Shown here: positions 1 through 8,900 of the stretch, one piece after another
How the letters are laid out: every line of letters begins with the position of its first letter
Numbering within the stretch: position 1 is the stretch's first letter
Assembly (NCBI RefSeq): GCF_000185905.1
Contig: NC_014923.1
Location: 3,681,501-3,745,500 of the forward strand
Reading direction: 5' to 3'
From: Mesorhizobium ciceri biovar biserrulae WSM1271
Lineage (GTDB): Bacteria > Pseudomonadota > Alphaproteobacteria > Rhizobiales > Rhizobiaceae
Length of the DNA: 64,000 bases
Translations under genes and position numbers: made by a program
Notes under the pieces: model-generated
What the model saw: only the letters and a program-made list of their open reading frames with translations
What the model was told of the DNA's origin: nothing
Databases searched by the model: none

Positions 1-422
1 ATACCAATGATGCCGCCATCGCTCCAGCCGACAAGCGCGGTCTTGTCGATCTTCAGGTGGTCGAGCAGCGCCAGATAGTCCGACGCCATCAAGTCGTAGC
101 CATAGGGCTGCTCGGTGCGGGTGGAGCGGCCGTGGCCACGGCTGTCGGCGACGATCACCTTGTGCGTCTTGGAAAGCGTGGCCACCTGGCTGGCCCAGAT
201 GTCGCCGTGGCCGAGGCCGCCGTGGATGAGCAGCACCGGATCGCCCGCGCCGAAAACGGCGTAGTACATCTGGATGCCGTTCACCGGCGCGTATCCGCTC
301 TGATCGGGTTTGGGCATGGCCGCTGGTTCCGGCAAGGTCTGCCAACGCTCCTCGGCCACGGCAGAAGTGGTCGACGCTGCGAACAGGATAACGATGGCGA
401 ACGCTTTCCAAAAACGGGTCAT
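1..422 (-). CDS. Secreted alpha/beta hydrolase, 3' end off the window
   Basis: Partial gene: the window holds the first 140 codons and the C-terminus lies beyond position 1. A hydrophobic N-terminus (MTRFWKAFAIVILFAAST) ending near AVAEE looks like a Sec signal peptide, so the enzyme is probably periplasmic. The fold is recognisable from an HGG oxyanion-type motif (LLIHGGLG, about residues 68-75), a DSRGHG turn and the nucleophile elbow GWSDGG near residues 133-138. The start ATG at 422 has a good upstream AGGGAAG. The downstream acid and histidine cannot be checked. Substrate unknown. It diverges from adenine deaminase. Confidence 0.85.
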   Translation of the reverse strand, partial: MTRFWKAFAIVILFAASTTSAVAEERWQTLPEPAAMPKPDQSGYAPVNGIQMYYAVFGAGDPVLLIHGGLGHGDIWASQVATLSKTHKVIVADSRGHGRSTRTEQPYGYDLMASDYLALLDHLKIDKTALVGWSDGGIIG

Positions 423-569
423 GTCTTCCCTCATATGGTTCGGTTCGCGGTCAGCATCGCCTTCCAGCCGGATTAGTCAACAAGCTCGCCCTGACGCGGT
501 ATGTCGGACCGACGGCTCTGGCGGCGCCCGCCGACATTTGCGAGACTGGCGGCAACCGAGGAATCGCCA

Positions 570-2378
570 ATGACGAAAGCAACGCCCGCAAAACCCAGAC
601 CGTGGACCGAGATGGCGACACATCTGGTCGATGTCGCCGTGGGGCGCAAACCCGCTGACATGGTCGTGCGCAACGGCCGCTGGGTGAACGTTCATTCGGG
701 CGAGATCATCGCCGGCACCGACATCGCCATTGCCGGCGGGCGCTTTGCCTATTGCGGGCCGAATGCCAGCCATGCAATCGGCCAGGGCACCAAGGTGGTC
801 GATGCCGGCGGGCGTTATCTGGTGCCCGGCCTCTGCGACGCGCATATGCATGTCGAGAGCGGCATGGTGACGGTGACCGAGTTCTGCCGGGCCGTCATTC
901 CGCACGGCACCACCTCGATGTTCATCGACCCGCACGAAATCGCCAATGTTCTGGGTCTGCCCGGCGTGCGGCTGATGCATGACGAAGCGGTCGCCATGCC
1001 CATCAACGTGCATGTGCAGATGCCGTCCTGCGTGCCTTCGGCGCCGGGGCTGGAACATGCCGGCGCCGAGCTGACGGTCGCCGATGTCGCGGAAGCGATG
1101 ACCTGGGAGAACATTATCGGCCTGGGCGAAGTGATGAACTTTCCCGGCGTCGTCGCCAACGATCCGGTGATGTCGGGCGAGATCGCGGCGACGGTTCATG
1201 CAGGCAAGACGGTCGGCGGGCATTATGCCTCGCGCGATCTCGGCCTGCCGTTCCATGGCTACGTCGCCGGCGGCCCCGAGGACGATCATGAGGGCACGCG
1301 CGCCGAGGACGCCATCGCCCGCGTGCGCCAGGGCATGAAGGCGATGCTGCGGCTGGGCTCGGCCTGGTACGACGTCGCCTCGCAGATCAAGGCGGTGACG
1401 GAGAGCGGCATCGACCCGCGCAACTTCATCCTGTGCACCGACGACAGCCATTCCGGCACGCTGGTCCAGGAGGGCCATATGGACCGCGTGGTGCGCCACG
1501 CCATCCAACAGGGATTGAAGCCGGTGACGGCGATCCAGATGGCGACGCTCAACACCGCCCAGCATTTCAAACTGGAGCGCGAGATCGGCTCGATCGCGCC
1601 GGGCCGGCTGGCCGACCTGCTGATCGTCTCGGACCTCGCCGCAATGACCATCGACGAGGTCTATGCACGCGGCGTCAGGGTGGCCAAGGGCGGCAAGCTC
1701 GAAATCGACATTCCGGCCTATGATTACCCCCGGACGGCGAAGAACACCGTCAAGCTCGGCAAGAAGTTGAAGGGCGACGACTTCGATATCGCCGCCCCCA
1801 AGGGCGCCAACGAGGTTCGGGTGCGTGTCATCGGCGTCATCGAGAACCAGGCGCCGACGCGCGCGCTGGAGGCCGATCTGCCGGTCGAGGACGGGCTGGT
1901 CGCAATGGACCGCCGCAACGACATCTGCCAGATCGCGCTGGTCGAGCGTCACAGGGGCACGGGCGGCGTCACCAACGCCTTCGTTTCGGGCTTCGGCTAT
2001 ATGGGCGACTGCGCCATGGCGTCCAGCGTAGCGCATGACGCCCACCACATCATCTGCGTCGGCACCAACAAGCAGGACATGGCGCTGGCGGTAAACCGTC
2101 TGGGCGCGGTCGGTGGCGGCGTCGTGCTGTTCTCCAAGGGCAAGGAACTGGCGCTGGTCGAAATGCCGATCGCAGGCCTGATGTCGGACGAACGGGCGGA
2201 AATCGTCGCGGCCAAGGCCGAGAAGCTCACCGAGGCGATGCGCAAGATGGGCTGTTCGCTGAACAACGCCTACATGCAGCACTCGCTGCTGGCGCTGGTC
2301 GTCATTCCGGAGCTCAGGATTTCGGACGTCGGCCTGATCGATGTGACGACATTCCAGAAGGTCGATCTGTTCGTCTAG
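570..2378 (+). CDS. ade: Adenine deaminase
   Basis: Metal-dependent amidohydrolase converting adenine to hypoxanthine and ammonia in purine salvage, cytosolic. The 602-residue protein has the usual order: small beta domain, TIM-barrel with the metal-binding HMH (H92, H94 in the DAHMHVESGM segment), PHEIANV (H122), GEVMN (E187), GHYASRD (H218) and CTDDSHS (D291/D292), then the C-terminal adenine-deaminase domain ending in FQKVDLFV. The start at 570 is preferred over the in-frame codon at 501 because it follows GAGGAATCGCC and gives the family length. The TAG stop lies inside the left terminal inverted repeat of a small intergenic element. It appears monocistronic. Confidence 0.93.
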   Translation: MTKATPAKPRPWTEMATHLVDVAVGRKPADMVVRNGRWVNVHSGEIIAGTDIAIAGGRFAYCGPNASHAIGQGTKVVDAGGRYLVPGLCDAHMHVESGMVTVTEFCRAVIPHGTTSMFIDPHEIANVLGLPGVRLMHDEAVAMPINVHVQMPSCVPSAPGLEHAGAELTVADVAEAMTWENIIGLGEVMNFPGVVANDPVMSGEIAATVHAGKTVGGHYASRDLGLPFHGYVAGGPEDDHEGTRAEDAIARVRQGMKAMLRLGSAWYDVASQIKAVTESGIDPRNFILCTDDSHSGTLVQEGHMDRVVRHAIQQGLKPVTAIQMATLNTAQHFKLEREIGSIAPGRLADLLIVSDLAAMTIDEVYARGVRVAKGGKLEIDIPAYDYPRTAKNTVKLGKKLKGDDFDIAAPKGANEVRVRVIGVIENQAPTRALEADLPVEDGLVAMDRRNDICQIALVERHRGTGGVTNAFVSGFGYMGDCAMASSVAHDAHHIICVGTNKQDMALAVNRLGAVGGGVVLFSKGKELALVEMPIAGLMSDERAEIVAAKAEKLTEAMRKMGCSLNNAYMQHSLLALVVIPELRISDVGLIDVTTFQKVDLFV

Positions 2379-2488
2379 GATTGTTGCTATTCAGGCCATG
2401 CCGGCCTGCAAGTAGCGATTTTCTGCGCTTCCGGTGCTCACGTACTTAAGTACGCTCCGCTCCGGTTCTCGAATCTCAACAATCCTAG
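2375..2488. repeat. Palindromic intergenic element, copy 1
   Basis: A 114-bp element bounded by perfect 12-bp inverted repeats CTAGGATTGTTG (2375-2386) and CAACAATCCTAG (2477-2488). Inside is a core around CGTACTTAAGTACG and GGAGCGGAGC that recurs in opposite orientation at about 12037-12076. The mosaic structure resembles rhizobial intergenic mosaic elements. The left repeat overlaps the stop codon of the adenine deaminase gene, so the mRNA 3' end is probably a hairpin formed by this element. No protein-coding capacity. Confidence 0.8.
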
Positions 2489-2508
2489 GGCCAATGCCGC
2501 CCGCCGGC

Positions 2509-3672
2509 TCACCCGCCGGTGGCGATGGTCAGCACCTTGAACGGCGTGGTGATGACGATCTCTGCGACCGAGCCGACGGCCTTGCCGAGGCCCTGGCCGA
2601 GATTTTTGAGCTGTGTCGGGTCGGGTTCGTCCGAGGCGAGGCCCGCCGGCGCCCGCAGCCGGTCGCCGAGCAGTTGCACCAGCATCGGGTTGTCGGCGAA
2701 TTTGGCGTGGTTGAGGCGGTCGCCGCCCTTGGCCTGGGAAAGATCGACCACCGACACGCCATAGCTGGCGAGGTCTGCAGCGTTGCCGTAGTCGCCGACG
2801 CGCGGCTTGTCGCCCGAGATCAGGGACGAGAGCTTGAGAGCCCGGTCATCCGCAGAGAGGAGGATGGCGAACGGCTTGTCGGGTTTGCCGTAGCGGATCA
2901 TCTGCTTCTTGAAGACGTCGACATCGATGTCGGGCGAGGCCAGGATGACATAGCCCAGCTTGCCGCCGAGATCCCGGTCGCCGGTGATGGCAAGCTGGCG
3001 CAGCGCCTCCATGGTCACCCAGGTTCCCATCGAATGGGCGATGATGTCGATGCTCTTGACCTTTGTCTTGGCCAGCATCCGGAGCGTCGCCTCGAGGTCG
3101 TCGCGCGCTGCGTTGGCGCTTTCCTTGTCGTAGATGTAACCCGTGGTCTTGCCGCTCGAAGCCCAGGAGAACAGCACCGGGGTGCCGGGATATTTGGTGT
3201 CGTGGGCGATCTGCGTCAGCCGGTAGATGCCGTCGTCAAAACCGTTGTTGAAGCCGTGCACGAAAACCAGCGCACGGTCGCCGCGCATGGAAATGTCGGC
3301 GCCGACCGCTTTGGCGAACTGGGGCGCGCCCTCATAGAAAGTGACGTCCTTGGCGGTAAAATCCTTGGCAGGATTGCTGTTTGCCGATCCCTTGGCCCGC
3401 TCGATGGCGCCGACCTGATGGCTTTTGGGAACGGTGACGTCGACACGGGCAAAGCTGGTGGTCAGCGAGCGATCGCCGTCGTAAACCTGTCGCGGCTCTT
3501 TTGTTGCCCTCTGGCGGGTGGTGGCGACGAAGATTTCATGCGTGGCCGCGATGTCGGATGCGGGCACCGAGACCGTCGTCCTGTTGAGCAGGTCGTGCGT
3601 TTTCCCGCCAGCGCAGCCGGTGACAGCGAGCGCCAATGCAACGACGAGGTAGCTCTTCGAACGCACGGTCAC
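2509..3672 (-). CDS. Alpha/beta hydrolase lipoprotein (DUF900 family), paralogue A
   Basis: 387-residue member of the DUF900 alpha/beta hydrolase family. It begins with a lipoprotein signal ending LAVTGC (Cys20), so it is probably membrane anchored on the periplasmic side. The hydrolase core is clear: VFVHGFNNGF (about 137-146), nucleophile in AHSMGT (Ser214), an acidic stretch DIDVDVF near 248-254 and a late histidine in RLNHAKF (about 322). The start codon is GTG at 3672 with GGGAG seven bases upstream. Closely related to the next gene upstream on the same strand, so the pair is a tandem duplication. Substrate unknown. Confidence 0.85.
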   Translation of the reverse strand: MTVRSKSYLVVALALAVTGCAGGKTHDLLNRTTVSVPASDIAATHEIFVATTRQRATKEPRQVYDGDRSLTTSFARVDVTVPKSHQVGAIERAKGSANSNPAKDFTAKDVTFYEGAPQFAKAVGADISMRGDRALVFVHGFNNGFDDGIYRLTQIAHDTKYPGTPVLFSWASSGKTTGYIYDKESANAARDDLEATLRMLAKTKVKSIDIIAHSMGTWVTMEALRQLAITGDRDLGGKLGYVILASPDIDVDVFKKQMIRYGKPDKPFAILLSADDRALKLSSLISGDKPRVGDYGNAADLASYGVSVVDLSQAKGGDRLNHAKFADNPMLVQLLGDRLRAPAGLASDEPDPTQLKNLGQGLGKAVGSVAEIVITTPFKVLTIATGG

Positions 3673-3809
3673 ACGCAGGCTCCCGCAAAAGGGGACGTCA
3701 AACGCGTGACGTCGCTGGCTATTCCGATAAGGCCAGCGACCGGCGCGGTCCAGTTCAAAGTGAATCCATACGTCCGCGATGCCGGGCAGGCATGGCCGCG
3801 AGACCGCAC

Positions 3810-4883
3810 CTATTGGCCAAGCAGGCTGATGCGGTCGGTGACATCACGGTCGCTGGCAAAGCCGTCATCCTCGCGCAGCCGCTGGCCGATCATCTTCACC
3901 AGCGTCGGATTGTCGGCGAACTTCGTATGGTTGAAGCTATCCGATCCCTTGACCTTGGACAGGTCGACGACCGTCACGCCATAAGAGGCAAGATCGGCGG
4001 CATCCTTGTAGTCGCCGACACGCGGCCGTGAACCGGCGATCAGGCCGGAGAGCCGCAGCGCACGGTCGTCGTCCGACAACAGCAGGATGAACGGCTTGTC
4101 GGGCTTGCCATAGCGCCGCATCTGGCTCTTGAACACGTCGACATCGATGTCGGGCGAAGCCAGCACCACGTCGCCGAGCTTGCCGCCGAGATCGCGATCG
4201 CCGGTGATGGCCATCTGGCGCAGCGTTTCCATGGTGACCCAGGTTCCGAGCGAATGTGCGACGATGTCGATGCGCCGCGCGCCGGACTGCTCCAGCATCC
4301 TGAGCGTCACTTCCAGTTGGTCGCGGGCAGCGCTGGCGCTTTCCTTGTCATAGACATAGTCGGTGGTCCTGGCGCCCGATGCCCAGGAAAACAGCACGGG
4401 CGTGCCGGGATAGCCGGAATCATGGACGATCTGGGTCAGGCGATAGACGGCGGCATCGAAGCCGGTGTTGTAGCCATGCACGAAGACCATGACGCGGCCG
4501 CCGCGCGCCGCGATGTCGGCGTTGAGCGCGCTGGAGAATTTCGGCTGCGTGTCGTAGCCGACGACCTCGGAGGCCATGAAATATTTGGCCGGGTCGTCCG
4601 ACTTGCCGCGCGAGCGGCGCTCGATCTGGCCGGTCTTGTGAAGCCCCGGAACGGTGACGTTGACGCGGGCATAGTTCAGCGTCGCCGACCGTTCGCCGTC
4701 GAAAACCTTGTTGGGATCGTCGGATTTCTTGCGCGTCGTGGCGATGAAGATCGAGTGGTTGCCGGCGATCTCCGTCACCGGCGCCGACACCATGGCGCTG
4801 CCAAGCAATTCCTGTGTTTGCTGGCCGGCGCAGCCGGCGACGAACAAGGCCAGGACAACGGTAAAAATCTTCTTCAAAGGCAC
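3810..4883 (-). CDS. Alpha/beta hydrolase lipoprotein (DUF900 family), paralogue B
   Basis: 357 residues, colinear with paralogue A. It has a lipobox LFVAGC (Cys18), VFVHGYNTGF, nucleophile elbow AHSLGTW, DIDVDVF and a FNHTKFADNP segment matching LNHAKFADNP of the other copy. The start is GTG at 4883; a TTG two codons in (4877), giving MKKIF, is possible. The 137-bp gap to paralogue A suggests co-transcription or recent tandem duplication. Divergence between the copies is moderate, strongest in the first 110 residues after the lipobox. Likely envelope hydrolase; no substrate can be read from sequence. Confidence 0.84.
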   Translation of the reverse strand: MPLKKIFTVVLALFVAGCAGQQTQELLGSAMVSAPVTEIAGNHSIFIATTRKKSDDPNKVFDGERSATLNYARVNVTVPGLHKTGQIERRSRGKSDDPAKYFMASEVVGYDTQPKFSSALNADIAARGGRVMVFVHGYNTGFDAAVYRLTQIVHDSGYPGTPVLFSWASGARTTDYVYDKESASAARDQLEVTLRMLEQSGARRIDIVAHSLGTWVTMETLRQMAITGDRDLGGKLGDVVLASPDIDVDVFKSQMRRYGKPDKPFILLLSDDDRALRLSGLIAGSRPRVGDYKDAADLASYGVTVVDLSKVKGSDSFNHTKFADNPTLVKMIGQRLREDDGFASDRDVTDRISLLGQ

Positions 4884-5349
4884 GCCTGAATTTCCAACTC
4901 CGGCCGAAAGGCCTGTCTATCCTCACGATACCTCCCGGACAGGCAGAGTGCGGCAGAACTAAGTCCTGTCGAGTCGAAATGTGATCGGCGCCCCGCTGCG
5001 GCCATCGCAGTGTTGCGCGAAAGCCAAAATGGCGGGAAACGGCTGCGTGATGTGCGCAATGAGCGGCGTCGCCGCCGGCCCTCCAATCCCCGCGGAGATA
5101 GCGATTTCATACCGCCCGATGCGAGGGGGCATGAGAATGCACCCGCAAGTAGCTGAAAATATTTCGCAAAATTTCCCCCGGAAGGACGTAAATGATGGAC
5201 GATGGCGCTGGGGAGCCGGATATGTGATAGGCGGGCTCGCGCCGCACCTGGTCATGGCGCTCAACAACCGAACGTTCGCGACCCGATTAATGATAGAGAT
5301 CCGCGGACAGCATGCAACGCAAGGTGATTTTCCCCAGGGGTGGTTTCCG
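4884..5349. other. 466-bp intergenic region, divergent promoters expected
   Basis: Lies between the lipoprotein hydrolase gene on the minus strand and ilvA on the plus strand, so it should contain both promoters. I see no convincing coding sequence, hairpin terminator or attenuator-like leader peptide rich in branched-chain codons. A short AT-rich stretch near 5155-5180 is the only compositional departure. Confidence 0.5.
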
Positions 5350-6606
5350 ATGAACAGTTTCTCTTCCCGCGTTGCTGCCGCTGCCGCCGCGATCCGCCAG
5401 ATCTTCCCTGAAACGCCGCTACAGGAAAACGACTATCTGTCGAAAAAGACCGGTGCGCGGGTGCTGTTGAAGCGCGAGGATCTGTCGCCGGTCCGCTCCT
5501 ACAAGATCCGCGGCGCCTTCAATTTCTTCCGCAAGACACTGGCGGCCGGCAACGAGGCCGAACTGTTCGTCTGCGCGTCCGCCGGCAACCACGCGCAGGG
5601 CTTTGCTTTCGTCTGCCGCCATTTCGGCAGGCGAGGCGTCGTGTTCATGCCGGTGACGACGCCGCAGCAGAAGATCGACAAGACCAGGCTGTTCGGCGGC
5701 GATTTCATCGAGATCAGACTGGTCGGCGATTTCTTCGACGATTGCTATCGCGCTGCCCTGGAATTCACCGACAGTTCCGGCGCCCATATGGTGCCGCCTT
5801 TCGATCACAAGGACATCATCGAGGGCCAGGCAACCGTCGCCTACGAGATCGCGGACCAGATGCCGGGCGCCCGCATGCCCGATATCGTCATGCTGCCGGT
5901 CGGCGGTGGCGGACTTGCCGCGGGCGTCACCCACTATTTCGCCGATCAGGGCAGGGAAGCACGCTTCGTCTTCTGCGAACCGGCAGGCGCGCCGAGCCTG
6001 CGCGAGAGCCTCGCGGCGGGGAAACGGCTCAAGCTCGCCAAGGTCGACAATTTCGTCGATGGCGCCGCGGTGGCCGAGATCGGCCGCGAGCCGTTGCGTC
6101 ATCTCAAGGATTTTCCGGCCGACACGGTGCGGCTAATCCCGGAAAACAGGCTCTGCGCCACCATGATCGAGATGCTCAATGTCGAAGGCGTCGTGCTGGA
6201 GCCGGCCGGCGCGCTGGCGATCGATGCGCTCAAGGATTTCTCCAAGAAGGAGATCAGGGGCAAGACCATCGTTGCCGTGGTTTCGGGCGGCAATTTCGAT
6301 TTCGAGCGGCTGCCGGACGTCAAGGAACGGGCGTTGCGCTTCGAGGGTCTGAAGAAATACTTCATCATCCGTTTTCCGCAGCGGCCGGGCGCGCTGCGCG
6401 ATTTCCTCGAACTGCTCGGACCCGACGACGACATCGCCCGTTTCGAATATCTGAAGAAATCGGCGCGCAATTTTGGTTCGGTGCTGATCGGCATCGAAAC
6501 CAGGGACCGTCGCAATTTCGATCGGCTCAAGGCGAAGTTCGAGGCCGAGGGCGTTCAGTATCAGGACATCACCGACAACGAGACACTGGCCGGGTTCATC
6601 ATATGA
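5350..6606 (+). CDS. ilvA: Threonine ammonia-lyase (threonine dehydratase)
   Basis: PLP enzyme converting threonine to 2-oxobutanoate, first committed step to isoleucine. The 418-residue protein matches the short single-ACT-like form. The PLP lysine is K52 in SYKIRGAFN; the phosphate-binding loop reads GGGGLAAG. The C-terminal hundred residues (after GNFDFERLPDV) form the ACT-like regulatory part, with GLKKYFIIRFPQRPG at its start. The ATG at 5350 is chosen because upstream in-frame sequence does not resemble the family and an AGGGGTGG lies before it. Its stop overlaps the next start by four bases (ATGA), so the two are translationally coupled. Confidence 0.93.
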   Translation: MNSFSSRVAAAAAAIRQIFPETPLQENDYLSKKTGARVLLKREDLSPVRSYKIRGAFNFFRKTLAAGNEAELFVCASAGNHAQGFAFVCRHFGRRGVVFMPVTTPQQKIDKTRLFGGDFIEIRLVGDFFDDCYRAALEFTDSSGAHMVPPFDHKDIIEGQATVAYEIADQMPGARMPDIVMLPVGGGGLAAGVTHYFADQGREARFVFCEPAGAPSLRESLAAGKRLKLAKVDNFVDGAAVAEIGREPLRHLKDFPADTVRLIPENRLCATMIEMLNVEGVVLEPAGALAIDALKDFSKKEIRGKTIVAVVSGGNFDFERLPDVKERALRFEGLKKYFIIRFPQRPGALRDFLELLGPDDDIARFEYLKKSARNFGSVLIGIETRDRRNFDRLKAKFEAEGVQYQDITDNETLAGFII

Positions 6607-7175
6607 GCGATCGGATGATTGATCCGGGAAAAATCTTCGTCGCGCTGTTTTCCGGCATCAATGTCGGCGGCAACCGCATCGTCAAGATGGCGGAGCTGCG
6701 GTCGTTCTTCGAGGGCCTCGGCTTTTCCGACGTCGCCACCTACGTGCAGAGCGGCAATGCCGTGTTCCGGGCGAAGAAAGGCGACGCGGCGGCACTGGCG
6801 AAACTGCTCGAAGCAGCCTTCGAGAAGAAATGGGGGTTCCATTCGCGCATCATGGTGCGCGATCTCTCCTGGTTCGAGAAGCTGGTGCGCGAAAATCCCT
6901 ATCCGGAAATTGCCGCGGACCACACGAAGCTGCACGCCTATGTGCTGGAACGCGAGCCGACCGCCGATGAGGTGGCGCGGCTGACCGAAAAGTGCACCGG
7001 CCCCGAACGCTTCGAGATCAAGGGCGATGTGCTCTACCTCAGCGCACCGAATGGGCTGGGCAAATCGGTGTTTGCCGGGCTGATCCCGCGCACGCTGAAA
7101 GTGCCGGGTACCGCGCGCAATTGGCGCTCGGTGCAGGCGCTGCTGGAGATGGCCGCACACGCCGGTGAGAAGTAG
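6603..7175 (+). CDS. DUF1697 family protein
   Basis: 190-residue cytosolic protein with the DUF1697 signature: FVALFSGINVGGNRIVKMAELR at the N-terminus, then TYVQSGNAVF, and a late VPGTARNWRSVQAL segment (quoted in parts). The family has a ferredoxin-like duplicated fold and no established biochemical role. The start overlaps the ilvA stop as ATGA, implying co-expression, but a role in isoleucine synthesis is not implied by anything in the protein. Confidence 0.85.
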   Translation: MSDRMIDPGKIFVALFSGINVGGNRIVKMAELRSFFEGLGFSDVATYVQSGNAVFRAKKGDAAALAKLLEAAFEKKWGFHSRIMVRDLSWFEKLVRENPYPEIAADHTKLHAYVLEREPTADEVARLTEKCTGPERFEIKGDVLYLSAPNGLGKSVFAGLIPRTLKVPGTARNWRSVQALLEMAAHAGEK

Positions 7176-7183
7176 TTCGCCGG

Positions 7184-7474
7184 CTAGGCGGGAGTTGGCT
7201 TCCAGTCGAAAGTCAGTTCTTCGCGGAAAGCAAAGCGCTTGATGTGATCGGCGACAACGCTTTCCAGGCGCTCGATCGATCCTGCTTCTTCAGTCGACAC
7301 CGTGATATGCAGCGCTGCGGCATCGGCAGCCATGACGGTACGGCCTATTGAGAGATCGATGGTGCCATGGGTGGGATCGAACTCGACCGGGAATTTGTGT
7401 GCCCAGTGCTTGCACAACTGCTGCAGGTAGCGGCTGGCATGTTCGGTGGCGACGTCGGCATGGCTGGTCGGCAT
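7184..7474 (-). CDS. DUF2218 family protein
   Basis: 96-residue soluble protein, start at 7474 preceded by CAGGAG. The conserved pattern is visible: an N-terminal HASRYLQQLCKHWAHKF helix with histidines and cysteine, then FDPTHGTIDL and a C-terminal DHIKRFAFREEL. DUF2218 proteins are often found near siderophore or iron-regulated genes, but no such neighbours exist here. Convergent with the DUF1697 gene. Confidence 0.8.
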   Translation of the reverse strand: MPTSHADVATEHASRYLQQLCKHWAHKFPVEFDPTHGTIDLSIGRTVMAADAAALHITVSTEEAGSIERLESVVADHIKRFAFREELTFDWKPTPA

Positions 7475-7621
7475 GAATTCTCCTGGGCAAGCGCCCTTTT
7501 GCATGGCTGGGCGCCGGCCCAAGCCTGGCGCCTCAGCCAGACAGATAGGCGCCGCCCCTGAAAAACCAAACGGTAGCGGGGCCGTCAGCCTGGCATTGTC
7601 CGCTCAAGACAGCGTGATCGG

Positions 7622-8062
7622 CTACCAGCTTCCGGTGTTCGCCATCGAAGCCCAAGGCTCAGCCTTGGCCTTGGCCGGGCCTTTCTGCAAAAGCTCGATC
7701 GAGATGCCGTCCGGCGACTTGACGAAAGCCATGTTACCGTCGCGCGGCGGCCGGTTGATGATGACGCCATTGTCCATCAGATGCTGGCAGGTGGCGTAGA
7801 TGTCGTCGACCTCGTAGGCGAGGTGGCCGAAATTGCGCCCGCCCTTGTAGTCTTCGGGATCCCAATTGTAGGTCAGTTCGACCAGCGGTGCCTTTTCATT
7901 GATGCCGCTCTCCTCGTCTTCCGGTGCGGCGAGGAAGATCAGCGTGAAGCGGCCCTGCTCGTTTTCGTAGCGGCGTACTTCCTTGAGGCCGAGCTTATTG
8001 CAGTAGAAGTCGAGCGAGGCATCGACGTCGGCGACGCGGATCATAGTGTGCAGATAGCGCAT
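7622..8062 (-). CDS. gloA: Lactoylglutathione lyase (glyoxalase I)
   Basis: 146-residue VOC-superfamily enzyme that isomerises the hemithioacetal of methylglyoxal and glutathione to S-lactoylglutathione. Two beta-alpha-beta-beta-beta modules are visible: MRYLHTMIRVADVDASLDFY with the first metal histidine (H5), and FGHLAYEVDDI with the second, plus glutamates in LVELTYNWD and ISIELLQKG. The start at 8062 follows GAGGAAA. Compared with the 135-residue E. coli enzyme it carries a short charged C-terminal tail. Cytosolic detoxification, apparently monocistronic. Confidence 0.9.
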   Translation of the reverse strand: MRYLHTMIRVADVDASLDFYCNKLGLKEVRRYENEQGRFTLIFLAAPEDEESGINEKAPLVELTYNWDPEDYKGGRNFGHLAYEVDDIYATCQHLMDNGVIINRPPRDGNMAFVKSPDGISIELLQKGPAKAKAEPWASMANTGSW

Positions 8063-8279
8063 GTGATTTCCTCGATAAATTGCGTTGCGGCGCAACATAG
8101 GGTCGGCCCTGTCAAAGGGCAATCGTGCGGCGGTGCGCAATGCCGGCAAAGAACAAATCCGGTATTGCCCCAATGAACCGTGAAAAAAGGCACGGCAGGT
8201 CTTGCACACACCGGAAGCCGCAGTGTTAATCTGTTGGCAAGAATCAGTTGCGGTGTTCTTGAAAAGAGGGGGCATTCTT

Positions 8280-8876
8280 ATGGGGGAAAAGGCCTCTTTC
8301 ATGGGGCGGGACGGAACCCTTGGCGACGCCTTGCAGCGTGACGAAGGCGGCGACGCTTCTGATCTGCTCGAAGTAGCCGGCGCCATCAAGTGGTTCGATG
8401 TGGCCAAGGGTTATGGTTTCATCCTCCCGGATGACGGCATCTCGGGCGACATCCTCCTTCATGTGACATGTCTTCGAAGAGACGGCTTTCAGACGGCGCT
8501 GGAAGGCGCACGCGTGGTCTGCCTCGTCAAGCATGGCGAGCGCGGATTGCAGGCCTTCCGTGTGCTCTCCATGGATGTCACCACCGCGGTCCACCCGGCC
8601 GAGATGCAGGAGCAGCGCACCCATGTCGCTGTGACGCCGGAGAGCGGTCTCGAACGCGCCTTGGTGAAATGGTTCAACCGCACCAAGGGGTTTGGTTTTC
8701 TCACCCGCGGCGAGGGTACCGAGGACATCTTCGTCCATATGGAGACCTTGCGCCGTTACGGTGTCACCGAGCTTCGGCCCGGACAGGTCGTGCTGGTTCG
8801 TTTCGGGCGCGGCGACAAAGGCCTTATGGCCGCCGAAATTCACCCCGATATGGGGACCTTGCCGGTCTCGCACTAG
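8280..8876 (+). CDS. Double cold-shock-domain protein
   Basis: 198 residues with two cold-shock domains. Domain 1 (about 35-100) has KWFDVAKGYGFI (RNP1) and DILLHV (RNP2). Domain 2 (about 127-192) has KWFNRTKGFGFL and DIFVHM. Such proteins bind single-stranded RNA or DNA and act as RNA chaperones; two-domain forms are common in Rhizobiales. The ATG at 8280 follows GAGGGGG and is preferred over the in-frame codon at 8202. The N-terminal 30 residues are poorly structured and acidic. The next gene starts 24 bases downstream and may be co-transcribed. Confidence 0.9.
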   Translation: MGEKASFMGRDGTLGDALQRDEGGDASDLLEVAGAIKWFDVAKGYGFILPDDGISGDILLHVTCLRRDGFQTALEGARVVCLVKHGERGLQAFRVLSMDVTTAVHPAEMQEQRTHVAVTPESGLERALVKWFNRTKGFGFLTRGEGTEDIFVHMETLRRYGVTELRPGQVVLVRFGRGDKGLMAAEIHPDMGTLPVSH

Positions 8877-8900
8877 GGCGTTTCCGGCCGAGGATCTCGA

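Noticed and set aside
477..2282. Long open frame antisense to adenine deaminase
   Set aside because: High third-position GC creates long antisense frames; the translation is His/Asp/Arg-rich with no domain, and the plus-strand product is unmistakable.
4959..5267. Minus-strand frame in the ilvA upstream gap
   Set aside because: No ribosome-binding site and no recognisable features; the interval is needed for divergent promoters.
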